From: Lycocorax pyrrhopterus obiensis
Taxonomy: Eukaryota > Chordata > Aves > Passeriformes > Paradisaeidae
Direction: 5' to 3'
Assembly: GCA_014706295.1 (NCBI GenBank)
Contig: JACSVZ010000007.1
Span: forward strand, 57,488,975-57,552,974
Length of the DNA: 64,000 nt
The position numbers and the translations under genes were made by a program. Shown here piece after piece: positions 1 to 51,536 of this stretch (positions are counted from its first letter, which is position 1; every line of letters begins with the position of its first letter). The notes under the pieces are model-generated. The model had not been told where the DNA came from. It was given only the letters and a program-made list of their open reading frames with translations, and searched no databases.

Positions 1-1029
1 GACCTGGATGGAACTTGCACTTTTTGAGCTCTCTGCAATTCCGCATTGTCCAGGGAGCTTGATTGAAGCACCAGTGGAACCAGCGGCTGTTTTCTGCCCC
101 CCAGTGACAAGGTCAGATGCTGCTTTGCCTTGGCTTTGGTTTCTGCTTCAGTTCCCCTTGCGTGTTACATGAAATTTGCTGCAAAGCATGACCGAGGCTT
201 TCATCTTTTATCTGGAACACAATAAATAAGTGATAAGACCTGTAGAGTAATTTTTAGAAAGTACTAAAAAGTTTTTTCTCTCTGAACATTTCATTTTGGG
301 AGGCAGACCAGGGCTGGATGCACTATAGCAGTTTTTTTTCACTAATTAGTGTCAATATCCACAGGCAAAATAAGGCCACAAGATGTCAACCCAGTGATGT
401 TCCATCACAGAAAGTACTATTTTGCTATTTTATGTGGTAAAATGGGACTTTTTTTATATAACTGCCCATATTATGGCGAATACTTATTACACAGGCACAC
501 ACATATTTCCTTCTCCTACGGTTTGCTAAATCCTTTCCCCACTGCTCCATATGCACTTATAGTTCCAGCTAGGGAAATTACACCCTGAGACAGCAGATAT
601 TTTTATCTTTAATGCACCATATGACAATATGCAAAAACAGAGAATACAAAAAAGGAGGCTTGAGGAATACAAAAGCGAAATCACATGGCAAGAAGGGAGC
701 TTATTTATACTACGTGCATGCCTCCCATGGCAACCTCAATTAACACCGTGTGTGCTCATCAAAGACATGATGTTGTAAGATGTGTGTCAACCTTAGCGAA
801 AAAAAAAAAAGAGAGAGAGAGCTCTGCCTCGAAACATCATCAGAACCTTTTGGATAGAACGGTGTAAAAAGGTGTTACCACAAACAGACCAACTTCTGCA
901 GGACGGGCTCGGGGGCTCCGGGCAGGGCTTTACACGGCATTTCGTGCTCTGCTTTTCAGGAGTAGGGTGATTATAAGGGGGTTCCGAGGCACGCTTCCCC
1001 CGCAGCACATCTGGGTTTTTAAAATTATT
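1..1029. other. non-coding DNA left of the second CpG island
   Basis: This is AT-rich sequence with a short A-rich and GA-rich tract near 800-825. I see no exon with protein similarity and no repeat family. It could be intron of a gene running off the left edge. Confidence 0.6.
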
Positions 1030-1388
1030 ATTATTTTAATGAGACTATTTTAAGGGGAAGCCGAGCGGAGCTGTCAGAGCCGTGTGAGCGCGCACCCGCA
1101 GCAGCCGGTGCCCCGAGCGCATCCCGCAGCCCGGCTCCGCCGCCCCCGCGCCCGGGAAGTTTTGGGGGCGTTCGCGGGTGCGCAGCAGGACCTGCCCGGC
1201 AGCGCCGCTCCCCCGCCCGGGCACGGGGAGCCCCCCCAACCGGACCCCTCCGAGGGCATGGGGGGCTCCTCGGGCAGCGACCGCGGGGGCGGCCCCGGGA
1301 CCCCGCTCGTGTCGCCGCCCCCGCGGGTCCCCCCGAGGCGGAGCCGCCCCCGGCCCCGTCCCCGTCCCCCCGCGCCCCCCGCGCCCTC

Positions 1389-1396
1389 ACCTGCAG
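1389..1396 (-). other. candidate splice donor of a minus-strand 5' non-coding exon
   Basis: On the minus strand the sequence reads CTGCAG|GTGAGGGC, close to the ideal donor, with the exon ending at 1391. It lies in the middle of the CpG island, where a first exon would be expected. No acceptor partner was seen between it and the window edge. Confidence 0.35.
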
Positions 1397-1564
1397 CCCG
1401 GCCCGGCCCCGCTCCGCTCCGCGCGGCTGCGCTGCCGCCGCCGCCTCCGCCGCAGCCGCGCCCCCCGGGCCGGCGGGGAGGGCGCTGCCGGCAGCCCCCC
1501 GCCCCCCGCCGCCGCCGCCAGCCCCCGGCCCGCCCCCCGCCCCGGCCCGGCTCTGCCGGCACCT

Positions 1565-1735
1565 GCTCGCCGCCTCTTTCCTCCCGTGGGAAAGCATCTC
1601 TCCCTGCTCGCAGATCAGCATCCCTTTCTCCTCGCGGGGCAGCATCCCGCCCCGTAGCGGGATAGCAGCGCTCTCCCGGCGGGTAGCATCCCTCCTTGTG
1701 GGGCAGGAGTGCTCGCCCGCTGGCAGAGTAACCTT
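1565..1735. repeat. degenerate GC-rich tandem repeat, unit about 22 bases
   Basis: Successive segments carry variants of TCCTCGCGGGGCAGCATCCC, for example GGGAAAGCATCTCTCCC, CAGATCAGCATCCCTTT, GGGGCAGCATCCCGCCCC, GCGGGATAGCAGCGCTCTC, GCGGGTAGCATCCCTCC and GGGGCAGGAGTGCTCG. Spacing varies from about 21 to 27 bases. It is a small minisatellite inside the CpG island. The translated repeat shifts frame, so it is not a protein repeat. Confidence 0.6.
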
Positions 1736-1740
1736 CCGTC

Positions 1741-4700
1741 CCCTCCCAGGCTGTGCACAGCAGCTGCAGACCCGAAAACCACGAACTTCAGCTGGAGGTA
1801 AAGGTCCTCCCAGGAATCGAGCTGCGGTTTGTAGTTTGGATCCCAATGGCAGCAGGAGGCACTGTAAGGGAGCCCGGAGCACAGCCCGCAGGGAGGAGGG
1901 ACCGCCGGGGTTTTCCTGGCTCTGTGGGAAGGGAGGGGATCTTGCTCTTGGCAGCTGTTTTTAGTGTCCCACCTGAAACCTTCACAGCTTTCAGCACTCA
2001 CTGTTGGGGCTGCTGCAGGAGCTACACCTTTGGAGGTGGAGGTAAGGACGGCCAGCTCGTGGCTTCAAACTAATCCATGCCGAAAACACCAGAGAAAGTG
2101 CCTCTTTGATAGGAGCCTTTCTTCTCTCCAAAGTAGCTGAGATCTGACTGAAAAAAATGACGTCTCCAGCTGTGATGATTGATGGGAGAGCCTCCAGAAA
2201 AAGGACTACCCAGTGCAGCTGGTGAACTACAGGAAACTAGTTGAGATGCCCGAACGTCCCGTTCATCTCCACGGGGAGCCGACGCCCACAAAGGTTTTAC
2301 AGACATTAACTGCTTCACAGCGTATTTGCACACGAGGAACTGAGCAAAGCAGCACTTTGAACTTGCAAGTGGCTTCCAGTGTAGGCCAGGCTTAGAAAAA
2401 CACACATGGCCTTCCCCCCTCCTCGGCTTCTTCACAGGAAAAAAGGTACAAAATGGGTTAGTTGGGCTGAAATGCCAGCCAGGAGGGCAGAAAAAGTGCA
2501 TCAAGCATCATAAGGAATTGCCTTTTTTAAAAGCTCCCCTCTGAGATGTGTTTGCTTGCAGTCACTCAGGATAATAAACTTCATTTGGAAACAGCTTCTC
2601 TCCTGAGGTGGGTGGTGGGTTCTGATTACAATCCGCTTCTTTATTAAAGCCAAGTGAGGCCCTTCAATGCAAGGAGCTTTTCCCTCGTTGCAGTTGGAGG
2701 CAGGAGGGAGGGAAGCAGAAAACGAGGATGGCTAATGTGAGGCTGGGGAATTCGGTGGTGTGATGGAGGCAAGCTGCCATGAATCTCCTTGGGAGCACTT
2801 TGCATGGAATCCAATTATTCCTGATGCTCCAGGGGCAGATGGTAGCACCAACAGCTGTGGTGCAAGGGAAAGAAAAGATAGGGTCTGTGTCAAGCAAAGG
2901 ATCATGTCAGAAGTTGGGTAACTGGACAGAAGATCCTGGCCCAGCTGGATCCTGTTTTCTTTCTGTGGTGCTGGTGACATGCAACAAGTCAAGCAAGCAA
3001 CACCTTCTCCTCTTTCTTGTCCCCAGCACCACTTAAAAACATAAATCTGTGTTATTTCTTACAGGATGGGATGCAGCGCTCTCACAACAGCACAGCTTGG
3101 GGGACGATGGCCATAACACCAGCTAAGGACCAGGCCCACAAATAGCCCACAGAGAACAAATTTGTACATAATTAGTTTTCTCTCTAAGCAACAGGAGGAG
3201 ATGAGAACCATCCAGTACTTAGCCAGCAGAAATTAAGTGTCCTCTGTGTCCTATTTCATAGGACAAGACCTGGCTGGCACCCTTAGCTGCAAAGCAGAGT
3301 GTTAAAAAAATAACCTATTTATGTATCCATCCTGCAAGAGAAGAGAGAGGGTGGAAGTGCAGGTTAGAAAACATTCCTCATTAATCTCTGGAGATGCTCA
3401 GGGCTATTTTTTGGCCCTTGTGCTTTGTTGTTGTGTAGCAAACCCTTCAATAGCTCGTGCCTGATCCGGCACTGTGCCTCACTGCAGGAGGGGGACCAGC
3501 AACCTCTTGAACCATCTCTCTCAAGCGCATGGCTATGATCTCATGCTAAACTAAAAGGAGGCTAATCTTAGCATAAATTTGCACTTATCCCATCTTTCAT
3601 AAGCATAAAATGAAGGTGGAACACAGAGCACTCGCAGGAAAGCAGTGTAGCAGGGAAGATTAAATGTAGGAACTGACAGCAGACTTGGCAGCATCCGCTC
3701 TGGCACCCTGCTTCCAGGGAAGGCTGGGCCCAGGAGCTGCAGGTGAAGAGGCACCCTCAGCTAGGCAGGGGGGCTGGGCAGCAATGGGAGAACCCCTCCC
3801 GACCCCCTGCAAGGGGACTGAGCCTGCTCTGCTGGCTGCCAGGAAATCCTTGGCTGGATAATATCCAAAGGAACATTTTAGGAGGCTGTGAATGCATCTC
3901 AAATGCTCTTTTGACTATTTTAAGTGTTCTGTCTGCTTGTGTCACAACCAGGTAACTTTTATATAATTATTCCCCCCTCCTGAATAAAAGAAGAGATATA
4001 GGTCTCTCTTCCTCTCCATATATATATATATATGTATATATTCACAGACAGTATCTGTGTACTACCTACGTTGATGCACACCTACATCCTGATCCTCCCA
4101 GCTCTCACCAAATTTGGAATGTTTTTAAATTCAGTTCTGATACAAGCAGATGGGCCTCACAACTCTTAATTCAGATATTCTGCAGTCAGCTGCAAGTATC
4201 TCACATTCACAGAATAATTCAGGTAGTTTATTTCCTACAGACAACATACATCATCTAGGGAAGGAAACCAGATTAAAATACACACACCCTGGTGCATTGC
4301 AGGCTACTTATTACTGCAATAATCACTCCTACTTGTCAATACAAGGATTGCTGTTGTGTGCAGTTAATCACAGAAATAAATTCTAATTCAGTAATCTCAG
4401 TGCATACATTAAAACCCAAAAAGCACTTGAAGCATTTGCCAGTTTATTTGTATTAGTTAAAAAATTGGCAGCAACGCTATCTTCATGTTACAGAATGATT
4501 TTTGGCCTGCTGACAAAACCTGCTACAAGTCACTTGATCACTATCTATGTTGTCTCTATTGACCAAAAAGATACCTTCAGAAACAAGGCTTGTCAATGGT
4601 GTAACTGCACTTATGGCTGAGCAGAAAATGGTTCAAAAGACACATGTGGCAGAAGCCACAGATATGGGCCAGAGACCCAGTCCCTCCAGATCTGATATCC

Positions 4701-5366
4701 AGAGGTTTCATTCCATTGACAGAAGAATACAGTAGTCACAGCTGGGCTTGGGGTATCTGATGTGGCTCAGGTGCCTGCAGGAATAATTCACAGCAGAAGC
4801 CAGGGTAAGCACTTCTGGAGAGCGCTGGGAAGCGAAAGGATTCCTCCTTGCTCCTTTGAAATGACACTGGTGCAGTGTCAGGACACAGCAGGTTCTCCCA
4901 TAGTGCAAGAAGTGGAACAGAGAATTCCACATGGCAAATGGGAAACGGCAGCCAACAAGACTTCCAAAGGTAATATATGCTGCAAAACCCCGATGGTTAA
5001 GACAATTAAGTCCCAAGACTGTTTCAAACAGCTCCAGCTTTAGGATTTTTAATTATTAAAATCATGTCACTGAATCAAAAGAGGTCATCAAACCCAAGCT
5101 TCTGTATCCTGCTTCAGCTACAATTACGAAGCAGGAGGTCTGTAGACGAAGTATGCTTTATATGCTCAACTAGCTTGGAATACAGCAGTTTAAAAATTAC
5201 TACAGATTAAAAGTTAGTGGTGGATTCTTCAGCACTCCTCCTTCCAGTCACTTCTTGCATTATATTCTCACTCATATCTTGTTTTGACTTAAAAAGAAGA
5301 TCAGAGCACAGTTCCATTTACATGACTCATCAGGTGTTCTTCTGGGAGCTAAAAACAAAAATAAAA
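1741..5366. other. intergenic DNA between second CpG island and MTHFD1 3' end
   Basis: No coding exon is recognisable. A strong plus-strand donor-like GAG|GTAAGG occurs at 2038-2046, and the AT microsatellite is near 4018. Otherwise I see nothing. Confidence 0.6.
4018..4041. repeat. (AT)n microsatellite
   Basis: This is a run of about twelve AT units with one interruption (ATATGTATATAT). It lies in DNA between MTHFD1 and the left CpG island. Confidence 0.9.
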
Positions 5367-5372
5367 TTTAAT
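5367..5372 (-). terminator. MTHFD1: possible MTHFD1 poly(A) signal ATTAAA
   Basis: On the minus strand ATTAAA lies 177 bases past the stop codon and is followed by a U-rich run (TTTTATTTTTGTTTTT). This would give a 3' UTR of about 200 bases, similar to mammalian MTHFD1. A canonical AATAAA occurs only much further on, at 4448-4443. The site was chosen by position alone. Confidence 0.4.
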
Positions 5373-5548
5373 TACTATTATATAGTACTGCAGGCAACTT
5401 TCAGGCTGAATTACAATCAAATGTCATTTGGAAACATATGGCATAATATGGGATTGGCTTAACTCCATTATCTCAAGATTTTTGGAAAAATAAAGCCCAA
5501 ATATTGAAGGCCTTCAAGAAAGCACTGACCTTTGGTTAATCATTCCTT

Positions 5549-44868
<39,320 letters not shown>

Positions 44869-44977
44869 GGCGAGGGCCGGAGTGCGGGCGTGCGGCGGGC
44901 GTGCAGCAGCAGAGCGCAGCGGGGCTCCCGGGCCGTCTGCGGGACGCGCTGCCCCCGCGGCCGCGCCACTCCCGCCC

Positions 44978-44983
44978 CACGTG
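44978..44983. promoter_or_regulatory. E-box CACGTG in MTHFD1 promoter
   Basis: A palindromic CACGTG, the canonical USF/MYC-MAX site, lies 110 bases upstream of the start codon within the CpG island. The sequence is visible; its use by any factor is inference. Confidence 0.45.
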
Positions 44984-45020
44984 GCCCCGAACTTTCCGCG
45001 GCCCCGGCCCCGGCCCCGCC

Positions 45021-45030
45021 GCGCAAGCGC
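45021..45030. promoter_or_regulatory. NRF1-like site in MTHFD1 promoter
   Basis: GCGCAAGCGC differs by one base from the NRF1 core GCGCATGCGC. NRF1 sites are common in CpG-island promoters of metabolic genes. Function is not shown. Confidence 0.35.
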
Positions 45031-45036
45031 TGCCCC

Positions 45037-45064
45037 TGCCCCGCCCCGCCCCGGCCCGCCCCGG
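45037..45064. promoter_or_regulatory. cluster of GC boxes (Sp1-type)
   Basis: Repeated CCCCGCCCC/CCGGCCCGCC units match Sp1/KLF GC boxes, directly upstream of the NRF1-like site relative to MTHFD1. Such clusters commonly set start sites in TATA-less promoters. Confidence 0.45.
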
Positions 45065-45408
45065 GGCTCCCTCAGCGCGGGTGGCGGGGTCCGGGCCGCT
45101 CCGGGTGTGTCCCGCGGCCCGGCTGCAGCCGGGGGAGCGGGGCCGAGCTCCGCGGCGAAATGGCCGCCAAAGCGGCCTCCGAAACGCTGTCGAGGCGGCG
45201 CTCCCCGGCGTGCCCGGCCCCTGCTCCGCGGAGAGCGGGGCCGGCGGTGGGAGAGGGCAGCCCCCGAGGGAGCTGAGGGTTAGGGGTGCTGGTGCTGGGC
45301 TGTGCGCGGCGAATGCGTAGGAAAGTCCCAAATCGGTGTAAGAATTATCTGTGTTTCTAGTCCTGTGGTTCTCGTAACAGGTTATGCCAAGAGTGGAAGT
45401 TAAGGGTA

Positions 45409-45706
45409 GAATAATAGAATCACAGAATGGTTTGGGTTGAAAGGGACTTAAAAGATCATCTCGTTTCCACCTCCAGCCATGGGCAGGGACACCTTCCACC
45501 AGACCGGGTTGCTCCAAGCCCCATCCAGCCTGGCCTTGAACACTTCCGGGGATGGGGCAGCCACAGCTGCTCTGGGCACCCTGTGCCAGGGCCTCAGCAC
45601 CCTCACAGTAAAGAATTCCTACCTAATACCGAATTAAATCTACTGACTTTCAGTTTGAAGCCATTCCCCCTTTGTCCTATCACTACATGCCCTTGTAAAA
45701 CACCCC
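45409..45706 (-). mobile_element. CR1 retrotransposon 3' fragment upstream of MTHFD1
   Basis: It is read in reverse complement on the plus strand: AGAATCACAGAATGGTTTGG, CATGGGCAGGGACACCTTCC, AGACCGGGTTGCTCCAAGCC, then CTTTGTCCTATCACTACATG. It inserted about 540 bases upstream of the MTHFD1 start codon, at the edge of the CpG island, in the same orientation as the gene. Confidence 0.92.
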
Positions 45707-48700
45707 TCGTTCTTTTTTTGCATAAAAATAAGTAGTTTTATTTTTCAGAATTTCAACACATTTGTCCAACATGAAGTCACCAAACCACTGGCTGGCCAGA
45801 AAGGGTTCCTAGAACTGGCCTTCAAGGGATGTATTTGCACTAAGTAATCTCATTAGAACTGGTGAAGGTGTAGCTTCCTGTCAGATCCACACAGGTGTCC
45901 ACATGTACTGTTATTTGCATAACCAATGCATTTCCTTACTCTGCAGGCCAGTTCACATGTTTTAGGACCTTTCTCAGAGAGCTGGTAGTCAGTGGTTTTC
46001 TCACACATATGGCAAATGAGTGATTAGCATCCAGCCAGAGCTGGGGATGGAAAATGCAGTTAAATATCACCGAGGCAGCCTTGCCCAGGCGAGATAATGC
46101 TGTGACCCAGAGAGCTGTTGAGGAACTCATCAGTGTTCCCTGCTAATGTCTAGCACATGGTTAGAGAACAGGTCCATGACTCAAGAAACTGGTGATAAAA
46201 AGTTCTGGGGCAGAGAACTGGCAAATGGGGATTGATGCTGGGCTGACCCCACAGTGTTAGATTGCTGTTGGGGAGTAGTAGCACATTCCTGTGCTTCCAG
46301 TAAACCAGTGCTCTTGCTGTTTTGGGACCTAGCAACATCTGCCACGTGTTGGCAGTACAGCAAAGAAATGGGATAATCTCACTGCAAATCATCAAGCTGT
46401 GGAGAATCAGGACTGAATGCTAGAACAGCAATGTTCCTGCCGAGAATTTGAGGCTTAAAAGGCCTGTGGGAAGTGCTTTCACATAGATTTTTGCTTTATA
46501 TAGAGTGCATAGGTTTGGAAAAATAAAGTATCTGTTCCAAAGACTTTGCTGAGAAAACTTTCAATCCTGCTACTCCATCATGTAATCAGCTCACAAAGGG
46601 ATTTGGGGAACTCTCGGATTTTGGAAGGGAGAAATGCAGGTCTTGCAGCTTCCACCTAGGGCACAGAACTGGAGGAAATATACAGGAAATATACAGGCCC
46701 TTCTGTTTCAGAAGCTCAGAGGCTTTAAGGTTGCTTCTTTGGCATTCTAGGAGGAGAATGTAAACCATACATAGTTAAAAACTTGTCTGAGGATAAGGTT
46801 TTTCTCCTTTGTGTTTCCTTTCATACACTAAAAAGTGACATCTTTTCTGCTTTTTTCTGCCTTTTTTTTCTGTTGAGGGTAGAGATTGCTACCTTGAGTG
46901 ATTAAACTACCTTAAGTTAACAACATGTTGTAATTGTAGGATTAAAGGTCAGAAATTTCACTTCAGGAGTGACTAGGGAAAGAGAGAAAACATTGTAGTT
47001 TAGGGCTTTTGTATGCTAAATAAAACAATATAGGAATAAATACAAAAAGCTAGAAGGAACTTCTTTTCCCCCTTCATTATGCATTCCCTGTATTTCCTGG
47101 AATGCAGCAACAGGCACTTGCAGTCAAAACTAAGATTACACAATTGGTCAAGAGGAGGGATTTTTCTAGGCTGCTTAAAATTCTGTGCCTTAGTTGTTTC
47201 TTCTGTTGTCTGTATCTGAGGCGTGAATGAACTCTTGGAGGGGAAAATGACCCACTGTTTCGAAAAAAACCCCACAAAAGATGAACTCCTTCAGCTGAGG
47301 ACTGGATAAGCTCACAAAAACAATTTTTGCCAAAAGTAGGCCTGACATTCAGGATTGCAGCGTAAAAATATCAGGCAGGGAAAGAAAGAAAGCAAAAAAG
47401 CCCTTTTCTTTAAAATATTCAGGTGACCTTATTTGCAGAGTGAGCAGAAGATACTGTTGCCATCAGGAGCTGTAGATTCCTACCCAGAGCTGCTAACTTG
47501 CATCATTTACATGTGTATGTGAGCAATAAACCTCCCTTCTTGCTTTTCTTAATGCCCCAGCTCCTGAATAATAGATGTATCATGATGACAGATAAAACTT
47601 CGAAAATCACCCAAATTTATTGCAGGAAAGGAACTAAGAATACTTCTAAACAACTTCTTCTATTACTTCTTTAGTTTTGATCCAGATTCTAATTTTTGGG
47701 AAAGGACAGACTCATGAATTTTAAATATACTTATGCCAGAAAATCTAACCTTCTTTTATCAGAGCAGGAAGTCCTTTTGTATTTCTAACATGTCTCATGT
47801 GGCAGTCAAGCTGGGATTTTTTCCTCAGTTGTGCCCATCATGTCTCTAAGTAAGAACATGTTCTTTAACATTCATTCTTAATTTTCATCCTGAGATCAAA
47901 ATGCTGGAAAAGGAAAGGGAAAGGAACAGAAAAGGGATTATGTGATGAGAAATGGCTGAGCTCCTGCTCAGCTCATGTCAGAGCCATATCCAGCCCTGAA
48001 TTGCAATAAAAAAGTTAAAGCTACTATTCACATGTAGGAGCTCTCAGAGAAACACAGTGGCAAAGGAGACAAGCATCGTGAAAACGTTTACAAAGTTGAC
48101 AGCAAAGATCAATGTTTTATGCATTCAGTACCAAAGCAGACTTACTACCTAATGGTTGTTGGGATAAAGAAGGATAAAAACAGTTACTTTGGGATAGGGT
48201 GAAGCCTCAGTGTAAGAGTTCTCTCTATTCTGAGTGTTGCCCCAGCACAGTCGTTCTCCCTCACTCACCTCCCTGCCAACATCCCTGGGTTTGATTTGAC
48301 ATCTCCCACAGTGTGACTGTTTACCTTTGCATCCACCCCCTCTTACCCAACATGTCAAAAGTTATGAAGGTTGCTCTTTAAAAAACCCCTGAAAGCTGCA
48401 AAATACATGCCAGAAAGACTTTCAGTGTTATTGGTGAGCTAACAGCTGTGCCCCTGATGACACAGGGCCCCAGAACCTGTAATTTCTCATGAGAAACTGG
48501 CCACAAACCATCAAAGTGAGAAAGAACATTAAGCTTTGCTTTACCCATTAAGTGGGATGGCTAGGGTAGGACATTGTCTCCAGTAAAGGGAGAGGATCAG
48601 AAAAGTTAGTTTTATAAACCTTGGTCAGAAAAGAGATTTTGAGAAAACCTGTTTTCAGGAGCACACCAGGAAACCATTATTGATACTTCAAATGCTTATG

Positions 48701-51279
48701 GGGAACTTCTCCTGCCTAGATGCCACACTGAACAATGAATGACATTACCCAAGAATGCACCTTTATCTACCATGATGAGAGACACAACTTTGTCACGGGG
48801 TAACAGTGACACATTTAAACACATGCTATGGGTCCACTCTGCCTTTGGTCAGAAGATGACTGAACTTTGACGTAAGGCTTGAGATTGATCTCAGTGTACA
48901 TGCTTTGGAACAGCCCTTATAGCTGAGCTGTGTTAATGAAACAGTAGATGGCTTGAGCTGTGATTTGTTCCATCATAAAGTGTTTCCCAAGTGTAGTTGT
49001 CTCCTAATCTGTTGAGCCATACCATGTGCTCCATCGCTGAAATAAGAAGGTAGTGACAAAACCAGCTGTTGGACAGTCGCTACCGAAGTAGCTCTCCTGG
49101 GTTAGGATGGTGTTTGCTCTCTGGCTTTCTCAGGGTTCCTGGTCTAATGGCTGAACCAGCAGAACAGATGCTTGGAGTGCTCGTTGTCCACTTCAGTGCA
49201 AAAGCAGACAAATTAACCAAATCACTTCCGAACACAAATTTAACTCCAAGAAACTGGTTTTTTTTAAAACCTATGAAGGGTACTTTCGTCGTGGCTATTT
49301 CTGGCAGGGAGGTAAAGCTGGTTGTGTCCCACAAAGTGACAGTAACAGACCTCTGAAATGCTTTCCTGACCCCTGTCACCAGCTTGCTGATCACCTACCA
49401 TGCAGGGGTTTTGTATTGACCATTGCTGATCTGTCACTCTAAAGACAGCAATATTCAGCTCAGACTATCTCTGAATTTCCACTTGTGTTACTATGCCAAT
49501 GACACAAATTTGTACATAGTTGTGTGAATTTTCCATTGGCTGTTTTTCTTGTCCTTCCAGCTAGCTTCCTTTAGCTACATCATCTTACCTTCACACACAA
49601 ATCCAACAGTTCCCATTGACCTCTTAGGGATCCCACAGAAGGTCTTGGTAACAGTTTGAAGAATTTTGTGTCACACTTGATTCCAGTGAGAACAGTGCCA
49701 GAGTGCTTGATAAATGTGGGCCCTAGGTTGTCCCAACTCTTTGATGTTAAGAGGGAATTCAGATCAAAGAAACCATTTGCTAATAGCTCCCTCTCTCACA
49801 TAGTAACCATCCTAATACTTCTACAGCATGTTGGGGCGCTCTGTGCAGTAAACAACAGCCTAATTCACTGTCCCAACCTGCCTGTGAGTCGTGTATTACC
49901 TCATTTTCCAGATAGGGTAGCTGAGAAAGAAGGGAATATTGATTGCCTAAAGCAGAATACAAACTGAAGCAATGGAACTGTGATTAACTACCTTGACATT
50001 TCTACCTCCTCCTAATTCTCTTTGGCTAAAAATTTTTAGATAACAGTGTGTGGCTACGGAGGACTTCCCCCTCCCCCCCTTTTTTTTTCAACTGCTAAAT
50101 ATCACTAGAAGACCATGAAAAAAGCGTTTCCAGTATTTTTCAAAGAAATACTTCCAATACCAATTCCACCTTTCTAACTGCATAGGGAGTGGCATACACT
50201 GACACAGGCAGACGCAGGCAGACGAAAAGGTGAGTTTCAGGGCTGCGGGTAGAAGGATGTCCAGAAGACAATCTTTCCATTGCAGTTTAATCCACACTGC
50301 CTCCCAGATAATTCTTCCAGCCCAAGCAAGAATATCCTGGCAGAGCAAGATTGTAGAGCAGGTTCTGTGCCATCTCTGCAAGACCTTCCGCAGGGCACTG
50401 TCTCAGCCAAGCAGATCCTGCTCTTGCAGTAGGAGGGTGAAAAGATCCTATAAAGTCTATGGTGGTGGAAGTCCAAGAAACCAGCTTTCCTACAGACCAT
50501 AATTCCAGCAAGTGAGGTATTTGGAGATAAAAATAGGTATAAATGCACTTCATTTGCACGTCAAACTTGGGTGATGCAGTCTTTGTGCTTCTCTTAATAT
50601 CCACACACTGGGCAGTATTTGATGGTGTACACAGTTCATAGTATGAAACAGGCTTAAGGAGTTGTACTTCCAGTGTGATTTTACTTACAGCATTCCTGAT
50701 TCCAGGACATGCCCTTTCTCTGTAATTGTCTCTAGATCATAGGACTGCCTGTAACAGATCAGACAAAAGATTATCCCAGCACAGGGTCAGGGTTCTGACG
50801 GTGACCGGGTGTTGATGTGTAAGGAAGACTATAGGAACAAGGCAAACATGATATTCCTGGTCTCCAACCATTTGCAGCTGAAAGAATTTCTAAGACAAAC
50901 AGGATAATGGAAGTGGGGGAGAAATAGGGTAAAGTTAGGGACAAACAACTGTTTGAAGCCTGTGCTTTCTGTTCCGAGAGGTTCATGAGAGACAGATCCT
51001 TTCCTTATGTTATATAATATATAGAATGTCTCAATTTTTCTCAATAGGCAGGATCTTTCTGTTCTCCTTTTGCATAACACCTCTTGACCCTGTGAGTCTG
51101 TTGGTTAGTTTTAATGGTAAAAGCATTGATGAGGCACCTCTGCATCCTGTAGTGGATTATTTTTTCCCTTGATACATGCATGATTTTTTCTGTCTCTGAA
51201 ATATGGATACATTTGTACACTGTGCTTCATTATCTCCCTTTTGGGGTTGTTCATAATTAGACTTTAATTTCTTCTAGGT

Positions 51280-51536
51280 GGCAAGCAACAGGTCACGAGG
51301 AAATGGCCTCAAGTTGTGCCAGGGGAGGTTTAGATTGGATATTAGGAAAAATTTCTTCGCTGAAAGGGCAGTCAAGCATTGAAACAATCTGCCCAGGGAA
51401 GTATTGGAATCACCATCCCTGTCAGTATTCAGAAATACATAAATGGAGCTTAAGAGTATGATTTAGTGGTGGAGCTGGCAGTGTTAGGTCAGTGGCTGGA
51501 CTTGAAGTTTTTTCCAACCTTAATGATTCTATGAAT
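51280..51536 (+). mobile_element. CR1 retrotransposon 3' fragment
   Basis: Plus-strand landmarks are GAGGAAATGGCCTCAAGTTG, TTTAGATTGGATATTAGGAA, GGCAGTGTTAGGTCAGTGGC and TTCCAACCTTAATGATTCTA, ending in the ATGATTCTATGAAT tail. It is 5'-truncated. Confidence 0.92.

Larger units (their letters stand above)
1030..1740. promoter_or_regulatory. second CpG island, probable promoter of an unidentified gene
   Basis: An abrupt change from AT-rich DNA to CpG-dense sequence begins near 1030 and fades after about 1740. It is about 3.8 kb past the MTHFD1 stop codon. It contains a strong minus-strand splice donor at 1391/1390 and is followed by a strong plus-strand donor at 2040/2041, so the transcription direction is open. 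Overlapping open frames on both strands are low-complexity Pro/Arg/Ala/Gly products and look non-coding. In mammals AKAP5 follows MTHFD1 in tandem, which would fit a minus-strand first exon here with the coding exon off the left edge. That is inference from gene order only. Confidence 0.6.

Noticed and set aside
1031..1882. Minus-strand open frame of 283 codons in the left CpG island
   Set aside because: It has Gly/Ala/Arg low-complexity sequence, overlapping open frames on both strands and a degenerate DNA tandem repeat whose unit does not keep frame.
1..5366. AKAP5 coding exon
   Set aside because: It was expected from mammalian gene order, but no frame resembling an A-kinase anchor protein was seen here.
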